Shown piece by piece: positions 17,344 to 25,662 of a stretch of 64,000 bases of DNA. A program made the translations under genes and the position numbers. This DNA is from Chitinophaga chungangae (GTDB lineage Bacteria; Bacteroidota; Bacteroidia; Chitinophagales; Chitinophagaceae): the NCBI RefSeq assembly GCF_017742215.1, contig NZ_JAGHKP010000003.1:124001-188000 (forward strand). Direction: 5' to 3'. A model generated the notes under the pieces. The model did not search any database. It saw only the letters and a list, made by a program, of their open reading frames with translations, and was not told where the DNA came from. Position 1 is the stretch's first letter, and each line of letters starts with the position of its first letter.

Positions 17344-19197
17344 TCAGGTTTGGGGCTCCAGCGCCTGCAACGCGAGATGTTTAAATGCGGTGAGCTGCTG
17401 GCATACGGCTTCGTAGCGGCCCTGTTCCTGCTGCTCCGTTCTGCCGAATTTCCGGTTGATGTTGATTTCCTCGCGGTTGATCTCATCGTCTATTTTGCTC
17501 ACGTTGCGGAATACGTACACATCGTCCGCGGAGCGGTATTGCCCGTAGAACACGAGGTTGGAACGGTCTGCCTTGCTTTCGAAGGAATTGATGTCTATCA
17601 CCAGCGGCGAAAGGTTCAGGAATTCCAGCGCGTCGCCTTTCCATTGCCGCCGTTCAACATTGAACACGGTAAGGTTCTGTTTGGTGAGCACCACGCCGCT
17701 GTTGTCCAGGTGTTTGGCCAGCAGGTAATAATTCACTTCATGGCTCGCGTTGGAGTTCATCAGTTTCACCACCTGGTGGTCGAACACGGTGAGCGTATCG
17801 TGCCGGTATTTGTTGATCCGGATGTTCTGTATGCTGGTGAGTGTGTAGCGGTGTAAAAAGCCCAGTTTGTCGAAGAAGGCGGACAACATCAATTCCGCCC
17901 GCAGGCAAAGCCCCGGCACTTCCTCTTCTTTGATCGCGGCGGGTTTGTTGGGGTTCACCACCGTGAAATAAGTGCCGCTGCGGATGTAGGTCAGAAATTC
18001 GCAGGCTTCCTTGAACGGACGGTTGGCGGGGTCTTCCTCGCGCAGGGTATCCAGCTCGCTCACAAAATAATTCACATCGCCCAGCGAATCGATGTACTGC
18101 CGGATGTCGCGGATCAGGGTGCTGTAATTGTAAACGGACCGCTCGTCGATGCTGAGCGAAAAATAACTTTCCAGCAATTGCGCGATCGGCCCGGGAAATT
18201 TTTTCACCCGCCCGGTCACCTTCAGTTCCCACAACTGCGAGATCATGATGATGCCCATGAATTCCGCCGTGATGTGAAACACCCGGCCGATCTGCTCCAG
18301 TCGCCTGCGGCCGGGCTGCTTCAGCGCTTCCGAGCCGTATTCCGCGGCGAAAAGGGTTTTGAGCTGTATCGCGATGGGGTGGGGAAACACGTCCATGATC
18401 GTTTTCTGGAACACGTTATCTTCGATGATCTCGGTTTGTTTGCGGAGATTAAGCTGCTCGGCGGGGATGTTTTTATCAGCTACCAGGGCGTTGAAGATCG
18501 ATTGGGTCAACTGCAGGTTGGGCTCGTAGTTAACGGCGGCCGTGTCTGTTTTCACCGGGGGAAGGGGATTGTTGTCTATCGCATCGGCCGTTTTGTAAAA
18601 CAATCCCCAGAATGGTTCTCGGGGCGTATCGCCTGGAATGTGGAGGTCGCGGTGAAGCGGCTCGTCCACGCCCAGGGTCGCCGGGGTGGCTACCTGCGCC
18701 GCGGCCAGCGCGGCGGAGAACGCGTTGCGCGTGGTCATTCTTTTCTGGATGATGTTTTTAAACAGCTCCACGCCGAATATGCCCGCCGCATCGTCGTCTA
18801 TCGCGCAATTGGTGGCGATCACCGCGGGTACGCCCAGCTCCAGCAGCTTTTCAACCTGTTTGGCCGTGCTGCAGCCGTTGAGCACCACGAGCTTGAGATT
18901 TTGAGCGTCTATGCTCGGTTTCAGCTGGTAGGCGATGCCCACGCCATTGGCTTCCTGGTCGTTAAAAAGCAGGGAAGTTTGCCCGGCATGCCCGCCGTAG
19001 TGAAAAATAGCGATCTCGTTGCCGTAAGCGCCAAAGGCGTTGTTCATATTGGCGACGGTGGCGTAAGATTCCCGGTGTACGTCGTAAACGCCGCGCCGGT
19101 TGGCGATCAGGATGCCGTGGATACCTTCGTCTTCAGCCGTTATGGATTTTAAAGGCGCATCCGTGCTGTTCGCAAAGGATATAATAATAGTTTTCAT
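17344..19197 (-). CDS. CHAT (caspase-like) protease with long uncharacterised C-terminus
   Basis: A 617-residue clan CD protease. The CHAT core covers about 1-205: strand MKTIIISFANSTDAP, catalytic His 70 in IFHYGGHAG, catalytic Cys 109 in LVVLNGCSTAKQ, and PAVIATNCAIDDDAA, where CHAT domains carry a conserved acidic/Asn patch. Residues about 210-617 match nothing I recognise; they are mixed helical with aromatic-rich segments and no membrane span. The start is the ATG giving MKTIII, since CHAT domains begin with this strand. It is cotranscribed with the STAND ATPase (17 bp gap) and divergent from two caspase-fold fusions. By family knowledge CHAT proteases are effectors cut loose by a sensor; here the STAND protein is the obvious sensor, and a downstream target could be one of the divergent proteins (inference). 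Confidence 0.85.
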   Translation of the reverse strand: MKTIIISFANSTDAPLKSITAEDEGIHGILIANRRGVYDVHRESYATVANMNNAFGAYGNEIAIFHYGGHAGQTSLLFNDQEANGVGIAYQLKPSIDAQNLKLVVLNGCSTAKQVEKLLELGVPAVIATNCAIDDDAAGIFGVELFKNIIQKRMTTRNAFSAALAAAQVATPATLGVDEPLHRDLHIPGDTPREPFWGLFYKTADAIDNNPLPPVKTDTAAVNYEPNLQLTQSIFNALVADKNIPAEQLNLRKQTEIIEDNVFQKTIMDVFPHPIAIQLKTLFAAEYGSEALKQPGRRRLEQIGRVFHITAEFMGIIMISQLWELKVTGRVKKFPGPIAQLLESYFSLSIDERSVYNYSTLIRDIRQYIDSLGDVNYFVSELDTLREEDPANRPFKEACEFLTYIRSGTYFTVVNPNKPAAIKEEEVPGLCLRAELMLSAFFDKLGFLHRYTLTSIQNIRINKYRHDTLTVFDHQVVKLMNSNASHEVNYYLLAKHLDNSGVVLTKQNLTVFNVERRQWKGDALEFLNLSPLVIDINSFESKADRSNLVFYGQYRSADDVYVFRNVSKIDDEINREEININRKFGRTEQQEQGRYEAVCQQLTAFKHLALQALEPQT

Positions 19198-19295
19198 GAC
19201 AAGAGCTTCGGGGTAAATAATTCTTGTGCGCGCTGTGGTATTTTTGGAGTAACAATGCATTGTAATTTACGATTTTTACAGGAATTCAAATTTTA

Positions 19296-19327
19296 TTTGT
19301 CTGAGCCTCAATAAAGTAGTAGGTTTG
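19296..19327 (+). promoter_or_regulatory. Promoter of the caspase-lipase / metacaspase-subtilase operon
   Basis: TTTG (19296-19299), 20 bp, then TAGGTTTG (19320-19327) is an exact match to the Bacteroidota housekeeping promoter pattern. Transcription from about 19334 would give a leader near 69 nt. A 12-bp palindrome ACAATGCATTGT (19252-19263) lies 32 bp upstream in the divergent control region. Confidence 0.65.
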
Positions 19328-19402
19328 ACACGATCCCAAAACAGAACAACAACAGAAAGGACGATCGTAACCCCATAACTTCGCATTAAAATATTAGCTG
19401 AT

Positions 19403-22400
19403 ATGCAAAAACGTAAGTTTTATGCCGCGTTCGTGGGCATAAATGCCTATCCGCAGGGCGCTTTGAGCGGATGCATACATGACGTGCTCAGGATGGACCT
19501 GCTTTTCCGTCAGCAAACGGCCCAGCAGCCAGACATGCAATATCTTCCCGTCTATTATCTCGCCCCTAACGCGGCCGACGAGCGCCAGATAACCGCCTAC
19601 CGGCAGGAACAAGAGGCCGAACTGGCCTACGATGCGCCCACTTTCGCCAATATCACCGGCAAACTGTTCGGTCATTTCGAAAAGGCCGGCGAAGGAGACG
19701 TGTGCGTGCTCTTTTACAGCGGTCATGGCTCCCAAACCGAAGCCCCGGAAGAGTTTTACCAGGACAATCCCGGGCGTAAAATGGAAACGCTGGTGTGTGT
19801 GGACAGTCGTACCGCCGCCCGCGACCTCATCGATAAAGAGCTGGCTTACCTGCTCTGGAAAACATTTTCCGCCACCCAAGCGCATTGCGTCGTGATCATG
19901 GACTGCTGCCATTCGGGCAATAACACCCGGGCGCTGGTCAATGAAGACGATGTGCAGTTCCGCTTCCAGCCCGCTTCCCGCAACAGGGTGGCTTTTAAGG
20001 ATTTTATCGGTTATGGCGACAGCGGGTTTTATACTTTCGAAAACGGCCGGCCGAAGATCGGCATCCCGCGATATGTGCACCTGGCGGCTTGCCGCAACGA
20101 CGAAAAGGCCCAGGAATCCATGCGCGGAGGACTGTTTACCGGCAAGCTCACGGAAGTGCTGCGCGCCGGGGCTACCGCGGCCAGTTACCGCGACCTGGTG
20201 CAGCGGCTGGAGATCACGGTCAGCAGCCGGGCAGACCGGCAGCACCCTGTCGCATTTTCGTTCAACGACGCCGACCTCGACCAGCAATTCCTTTCTTCTT
20301 CCATGCAACCTTACAAACCTTCGTTTGAAGTGCGCTTCAACGATAAAGAGCAGGTGTGGAAACTTTACGGCGGAGAATTGCACGGCATCGCCGCGGGCGA
20401 TATCGTGCAGGTGAAAGACGGGGAACGCACGGCGGAAGTGCCCGTGACAGCAGTTTTCCCGATGTACGCCATTATTTCGCCGGAAGGTTTCGATACGGAA
20501 AGTTTGAATGTAAGGGCCACCGTGGTGAAGGCGAACAGGGCGTTTATGATCGTGGAAAGCGAACCGGACAAAGACCTCGAAGAAGCGTACAGGAAAGGCA
20601 AATTTCCTTTCCTGCAATTGTCGTTCACACCCAATACGCCCGGCGCGCAATACAAAGTAAGGCGGCTGGAAGACGGGCAATATGTGCTCACCGGTTACAA
20701 CGGCGAACTGCCGCTGTTCCGCCGTGAGCCGAATGCCAAAAGTTTTGCCGGAAAAATGAACACCGTCGCCAACTGGCGCTCCGCGAAGGAATTAAAACAC
20801 CTGGACGAAGCGCTTACGAAAGATCATTTTATTTTCGAATGGGAGGCGGTGGAAGGGCAAACGGCGAACGACGCCGCGGAAGGGAAACCGGTAACCGGCG
20901 ACGATATCCGTTTGCATTACAAAGACGGGAAATTCCCCGCGTTCAGGCTCAGGATAACGCTGAAGGAATATGCGCCGGTAGAGCGTTGTTTTATCAAGGC
21001 GCTGTACCTCGGCAGCAAATACGGCATTTTTACGGATCTGATCCGTAACGATCAGCCCGCGTTGCTACCGGGCGAAAGTGTGTCGCTGGAATTTGCGCAG
21101 AACAACAAACTGTCGAAAACCATTCCCGTCAGCATCGATCCCGCTTATAAAAATTACCAGGTCACCGAAGTAACGGATTATTTGAAGATCATCGTGTCCA
21201 CCGCTGAGTTCGACGCCGACCGTTACAAACAGGATAGCCTGCAGCTGGACCTTTCGCCGCAAACGGCCAAAACGCGCGACCTGGGCGGCGGGGAAGAAGT
21301 AAATGACCAGCCTTACTGGTCGGTGTTCACCTTTTCCGTGACCTGCGTGGCGGAAAGCAGCGAACAGCAGCTTCCCGCGGGCGGTACGGCCGATTTCGGG
21401 GCGTTTACGATCACCGCGCCGCAGGGTTTTTCCGCCAAAGCGACGGCGATAACGGAAACGAACACACGAAGCATGAACGACGCGCCTTCGCCGGACATCT
21501 GGGGAGAAGAAAAAACCGATAACGGGCTGAACGGCAGCATTGCGGCGATCGAGCTGCAAACGGAAGGAACGCTGAAGCCCGGGGAACCGCTGGTGATAAG
21601 GCAATCGCCGCCGGCAGCGGCCGTCCGTTCGATAGACGGTGCGCAGGGCGAAGAAGTGATCGTGCCTTTTGGTTTCGATCATGCATTGCAGATGTACGTG
21701 CCGTTGGGTTATGCGGATGATGAAGGGAATATTTTCGTGGAAGAACTGCCGTCTTCGCCGGTGAATACGCGCAGCCTCATGTCTGCCGTGAAACTGTATT
21801 TCAAAAAGGTCTTCCGTTCCAAAAATACGAACACGCTCGCCATTTATCGTTTCAAAGACGGGAAATGGGAAACGGTGGACAAGCTGGAGCCAGCCGCCAA
21901 AGCCACTTTGCTGGTGCATGGCATCATCGGCGACACGCAGTACATGAAAGAGGTGTTCATGGCGCAGGATTCGCCGCCGGATTACATTATGACCTACGAT
22001 TATGAAAATCTTTCCACCCCCGTGTCCGAAACGGCCACCCGGCTCGACGAAGCGCTGAAAGCCGCCGGCATGGGCCAGGCCGGCATGCCGGACCTCACCA
22101 TCGTGGCGCATTCCATGGGCGGGCTGGTTTCCCGCTGGCTCACCGAGAAAGTGAAAGATACCGGTTATATCAAAAAACTGATCCTCGTCGGTTCGCCCTG
22201 TTCCGGCTCCGAAATGGCCGGCCTGAGCAGCTCCGCGAGAGATCTGCTTACACAGGCGCTGAACGTTACCGGCCCGGTGAAATTCGTAATTACCGGTCTC
22301 GCATACCTGGTTAGACAGCTGAAAATAAACCCCGCAACGACGTTGAAAGAACTGACGCCCGGCTCGCAGCTGTTGCAGGACCTCGCGCTTTCGCCGATGA

Positions 22401-22702
22401 AAACCGGCGTGGAATATCACATCATCGCGGGCAACACGGCGTTGCTGGAAAATTATTCCGGCGACGATTTTTTCCTTCGTAAAGTAGCGACCATCGTGAA
22501 AGAAAAGATCGTTTACCCGGGGCTTTCTTACGCGCTGTACGATAAAGAAGCCAACGATATGGCCGTTACGCTCAAAAGCATGTTCGCCATACCCGCGCTG
22601 AACAAGGAAAAACAGGTGCGTGAAGTGGCCAGCAATCACCTGTCGTATTTCCGCGAGCCCGCCAGTATGAACGAGCTGATGAACCTGATCCATCACACCT
22701 AA
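19403..22702 (+). CDS. Caspase-family (C14) protease fused to an alpha/beta-hydrolase (lipase-like) domain
   Basis: A 1099-residue fusion. Caspase domain at about 1-290: MQKRKFYAAFVGINAYP, His 108 in LFYSGHGSQ, Cys 169 in IMDCCHSGNN. The middle (about 290-830) is beta-rich, including a DUF4384-like part (FIKALYLGSKYGIFTDLI, LLPGESVSLEF). The C-terminal domain (about 832-1099) is an alpha/beta hydrolase: oxyanion LLVHGIIGD, nucleophile Ser 904 in AHSMGGLVSRW, likely acid Asp 1052 and His 1079 in ASNHLSYF. This order resembles PGAP1/lipase-type esterases. No signal peptide or membrane span is seen. It heads a rightward operon with the metacaspase-subtilase 11 bp downstream and is divergent from CHAT/STAND. 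The likely reading is a protease-regulated lipase that could damage the host's own membrane when activated; this is inference. Confidence 0.85.
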   Translation: MQKRKFYAAFVGINAYPQGALSGCIHDVLRMDLLFRQQTAQQPDMQYLPVYYLAPNAADERQITAYRQEQEAELAYDAPTFANITGKLFGHFEKAGEGDVCVLFYSGHGSQTEAPEEFYQDNPGRKMETLVCVDSRTAARDLIDKELAYLLWKTFSATQAHCVVIMDCCHSGNNTRALVNEDDVQFRFQPASRNRVAFKDFIGYGDSGFYTFENGRPKIGIPRYVHLAACRNDEKAQESMRGGLFTGKLTEVLRAGATAASYRDLVQRLEITVSSRADRQHPVAFSFNDADLDQQFLSSSMQPYKPSFEVRFNDKEQVWKLYGGELHGIAAGDIVQVKDGERTAEVPVTAVFPMYAIISPEGFDTESLNVRATVVKANRAFMIVESEPDKDLEEAYRKGKFPFLQLSFTPNTPGAQYKVRRLEDGQYVLTGYNGELPLFRREPNAKSFAGKMNTVANWRSAKELKHLDEALTKDHFIFEWEAVEGQTANDAAEGKPVTGDDIRLHYKDGKFPAFRLRITLKEYAPVERCFIKALYLGSKYGIFTDLIRNDQPALLPGESVSLEFAQNNKLSKTIPVSIDPAYKNYQVTEVTDYLKIIVSTAEFDADRYKQDSLQLDLSPQTAKTRDLGGGEEVNDQPYWSVFTFSVTCVAESSEQQLPAGGTADFGAFTITAPQGFSAKATAITETNTRSMNDAPSPDIWGEEKTDNGLNGSIAAIELQTEGTLKPGEPLVIRQSPPAAAVRSIDGAQGEEVIVPFGFDHALQMYVPLGYADDEGNIFVEELPSSPVNTRSLMSAVKLYFKKVFRSKNTNTLAIYRFKDGKWETVDKLEPAAKATLLVHGIIGDTQYMKEVFMAQDSPPDYIMTYDYENLSTPVSETATRLDEALKAAGMGQAGMPDLTIVAHSMGGLVSRWLTEKVKDTGYIKKLILVGSPCSGSEMAGLSSSARDLLTQALNVTGPVKFVITGLAYLVRQLKINPATTLKELTPGSQLLQDLALSPMKTGVEYHIIAGNTALLENYSGDDFFLRKVATIVKEKIVYPGLSYALYDKEANDMAVTLKSMFAIPALNKEKQVREVASNHLSYFREPASMNELMNLIHHT

Positions 22703-22713
22703 ACCCCAATAAT

Positions 22714-25317
22714 ATGTCAAAAGGTTATTCCCTTCACATCGGTTTGAACAAACTCGATGTTGATCATTATCCCGGCGTACCCGCGCTGAAAGCCGCCGTG
22801 AACGACGCCGTTTTTTGGGAATCGTACGCGCGCAAACTGGGTTACGAACCGCAGTCGCTGCACGACGCCGCGGCTACGGACAGTGCCGTGCTCAGTGCTT
22901 TGCGGGCCAATGCGGGGAAAATGGAGCCGGGAGACATCCTGCTGCTTACGTACGCCGGGCATGGCAGTCATGTGCCGAATGAAAAAGCCGAGGGATTTGA
23001 CGACGAAAGGGAAGACCAGACCTGGTGCCTGTACAACCGCGAATTGCTGGACGATGAGCTGTTCGAGGCTTTCCGCGCTTTTAAGGAAGGCACGCGCATC
23101 CTCGTAGTGTCCGACAGTTGCCATTCCGGCACCATCGTAAGAGCCTTGCCGGATGAGACCGATCTCAGCGTAATGCTCGAATCAGGGTTGAACCGCGCGG
23201 CCTCGGCGAGAGGCCTGCGCTCGCGCAAACTGCCGCTGGAAGCGGAACAGGAGATCATGATGCGGTTTGGGGAAAAAGTGTACGAGCCACTGCAGAAAAA
23301 ATACCGGAAAACCGCGCAGGCCGGTAATGTAAAAGCCGCGGTGAAACTGATGGCCGCCTGCCAGGACGATCAGACCACTTACGACGGTGAAGCCAACGGC
23401 ATTTTCACAGAAGCATTCATACAGCTGTTCGATCAGCCTTCCATGCAAAAAGCGACCGCCGAAACGCTGATCGACGAGATCCGTGAAAAATATTATTTCC
23501 CACGCCCCAATTTTTTCCAATACGGCGCTATCATTCCTTCGTTCGATAAATCTTTCCCGTTCACCATTTATATCCCGGATGCGGACAAAATAAAGGGTTT
23601 CCGCCGGCCGGACCTGCGGCCCGCGCCCGTTCGGCGCAGTCTTTCGCTGGAAGAGCAATGGGATAATGTAAAGGTCAAAAAGAACGCGCAGCTGCTCGTC
23701 ACTTTCGAAGAAAAGCCCGATGCGGGCCTGAGCGGCGGGAAAGACATTGAAATACTGGAGCAGGACGGCAATACGCTGTTGATAGAACTGAAAAATACGC
23801 CGCACGAACATTCCTGGAGCGCGGCCCATGCCCTCCACCAGGAATTGATGGCCAAAGGCTGGAAAGCCACAGTGGAACCGGTATTGAGCGTGAACCCGGC
23901 GCAAGACAAAAGGGCCACGCGCGAAGGAGACGCCAACAATCCCGACTTCATCCGCGAATGGCCGCCCGCGCACCCGGAAGGCAAGATCGGCTGGCACCTG
24001 GACGACGATCATTCGCAGCTGAAAAAAGCCAACGAGGCCGTGAGCGCCAAACCCGGCGCGCATGTATGCATCGCGCATCTCGATACGGGTTACATCGCCG
24101 GGCATACCGCGCTGCCGCAGAAACTTGACTTTGCGAGGCAGCGGAGTTTCGTAAAAAAAGAAGACCCCTCGCAAGCGATCGATAAACCCGAATCCGGGCA
24201 GGACGGTCATGGCCTGGGCACAATGATATTGCTCGCGGGTAACAAAGTGACGGCGGAAGACACTTTCGGGGAATACGAAGGGTTCATCGGCGGCGCGCCC
24301 CTGGCGGATGTGGTGCCGATGCGCATTTCCGAATCGGTGGTGATCATGAACGATAAAAATTTCAGCGAAGCGTTATCCTACGCCATCGAAACCGGCTGCG
24401 AAGTGGTGACCATGAGCATGGCCGGCAAACCGAGCAACCGGATGGCGAAGGCAGTGAACGGGGCGTACGAGGCGGGCATCGTGGTAGTGTCTGCCGCGAG
24501 CAACTGCTGGTACAAAGGCACGGGCAACCTGCTGCCGAAATGCGTGATGTACCCCGCGGCGTTCGAACGCGTGATTGCCGCTACCGGCGCCATGTACAAC
24601 CATAAACCATACGATGTGGACTTTCTGCAGCCAGGTAGCGAACGCGCCATCGGCACGCAATACATGCAGGGCTCCTGGGGCCCGGCTTCGCGTATGACGC
24701 GCGCGCTGGCCGCTTACACGCCCAACACGCCCTGGGCTTCTTCCAAACACAAATTCGTGCGCAGCGGCGGCGGCACTTCTTCCGCAACGCCCCAGGTAGC
24801 GGCTGCGGCGGCGCTGTACATCGCGTTTCACCGCGAAGAACTGGAACGGAAGGGGTATTACCAGGAAGGCCGCAAATGGCTGAAGGTGGAAGCGGTGCGC
24901 CATGCCCTCTACACTTCGGCGGCAAAGGAACAGCTGTTTCCCGACTGGCAGAAATATTACGGCAACGGCGTCCTCAAAGCATTCGACGCGTTGCAGGTGC
25001 CGGTGGCGGACGAAAGCGCGCTCATGCAGTCGCCTTCGGCCGAAAGCACGTTGTTTGGCGTAGTGGAAACGATCGGTTCTTTCTTCAAGCGCCGCCGGCT
25101 GTTCCGCAGCGCGGAACCCAAGCCCGAAGCGGAAGCGTTGGCCATGGAACTGCTGCACCTGCTGCAAACCGACCCGCAGTTTTTCCCGCTGTTCTCCCGG
25201 CTCGACCTCAACGACCCAGCAGCCGTGGAAGCGGAAGTCAGCAAAAACGAGTTCCGCGACAAGGTATTGCAATCGCCCTACGCATCGGAATACCTGAAAG
25301 AAGGCATGATGACCTGA
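22714..25317 (+). CDS. Metacaspase-like (C14) domain fused to subtilisin-family (S8) serine protease
   Basis: An 867-residue double protease. Metacaspase-like domain at about 1-280: His 83 in LTYAGHGSHVPN, Cys 136 in VVSDSCHSGT, and an acidic GFDDEREDQTW loop of the kind that sets basic-residue specificity in metacaspases. Subtilase domain at about 415-760 with a full triad: Asp 457 (AHLDTGY), His 499 (GQDGHGLGT), Ser 689 (GGGTSSATPQ). Between them, about 310-410 may act as linker or prodomain. The tail (770-867) is helical and charged. There is no signal peptide, so both proteases should be cytosolic, unusual for subtilases. Second gene of the operon with the caspase-lipase (11 bp). A cascade in which one catalytic domain activates the other is an attractive but untested idea. 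Confidence 0.87.
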   Translation: MSKGYSLHIGLNKLDVDHYPGVPALKAAVNDAVFWESYARKLGYEPQSLHDAAATDSAVLSALRANAGKMEPGDILLLTYAGHGSHVPNEKAEGFDDEREDQTWCLYNRELLDDELFEAFRAFKEGTRILVVSDSCHSGTIVRALPDETDLSVMLESGLNRAASARGLRSRKLPLEAEQEIMMRFGEKVYEPLQKKYRKTAQAGNVKAAVKLMAACQDDQTTYDGEANGIFTEAFIQLFDQPSMQKATAETLIDEIREKYYFPRPNFFQYGAIIPSFDKSFPFTIYIPDADKIKGFRRPDLRPAPVRRSLSLEEQWDNVKVKKNAQLLVTFEEKPDAGLSGGKDIEILEQDGNTLLIELKNTPHEHSWSAAHALHQELMAKGWKATVEPVLSVNPAQDKRATREGDANNPDFIREWPPAHPEGKIGWHLDDDHSQLKKANEAVSAKPGAHVCIAHLDTGYIAGHTALPQKLDFARQRSFVKKEDPSQAIDKPESGQDGHGLGTMILLAGNKVTAEDTFGEYEGFIGGAPLADVVPMRISESVVIMNDKNFSEALSYAIETGCEVVTMSMAGKPSNRMAKAVNGAYEAGIVVVSAASNCWYKGTGNLLPKCVMYPAAFERVIAATGAMYNHKPYDVDFLQPGSERAIGTQYMQGSWGPASRMTRALAAYTPNTPWASSKHKFVRSGGGTSSATPQVAAAAALYIAFHREELERKGYYQEGRKWLKVEAVRHALYTSAAKEQLFPDWQKYYGNGVLKAFDALQVPVADESALMQSPSAESTLFGVVETIGSFFKRRRLFRSAEPKPEAEALAMELLHLLQTDPQFFPLFSRLDLNDPAAVEAEVSKNEFRDKVLQSPYASEYLKEGMMT

Positions 25318-25578
25318 ACCAGTTTATGACGCCCAACGACGAATATGCGGGCGTACATCCTGGCCTGGACGAGGGAGCCGAGGCATGGCAATATTGCCAC
25401 CGGCCGGGATCGGCAAGCTGTTGCGGCAGGCCTTGCTGTTGACGCGGGCGAAACAGCCGTAACTAATGAAGATCATGGGAAAAACTGACGCAGATCAGTT
25501 CCAGGTCGGCTGAGCCGGGCGATCTTTGCGGTATTCTAAGCAATTTTAGTGTTTTCATAAGATACGTTAGTAGTACAG
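25318..25578. other. Gap after the protease operon with only weak short frames
   Basis: No recognisable gene. A 38-codon frame (25326-25442, MTPNDEYAGVHPGLDEGAEA, Cys-rich end) begins 8 bp after the protease stop, and an overlapping frame starts at 25345 (MRAYILAWTREPRHGN). Neither has a ribosome-binding site or a family match, and they exclude each other. Either could be a decayed end of a former third gene. Confidence 0.35.
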
Positions 25579-25614
25579 GCGCCGGGGATTCTTCTACGGC
25601 GCTTTTCTTTTTTT
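25579..25614 (+). terminator. Terminator of the protease operon
   Basis: Stem GCGCCG / CGGCGC (25579-25584 with 25597-25602), 12-nt loop, then TTTTCTTTTTTT. It separates the protease operon from the hybrid kinase gene. Confidence 0.75.
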
Positions 25615-25662
25615 GTTTACTTTTACGCCACGACAACCAATATCCTGAAAGAGGAAAGCAGT

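Noticed and set aside
21065..22720. Leftward open frame of 551 codons within the caspase-lipase gene
   Set aside because: Antisense of a coding region with intact catalytic motifs; composition is biased to Arg, His and Phe.
24876..25442. Rightward frame overlapping the end of the subtilase gene
   Set aside because: It is a shifted frame of the subtilase coding region with no family resemblance; only its last 38 codons lie outside, and they are noted under the gap after that gene.
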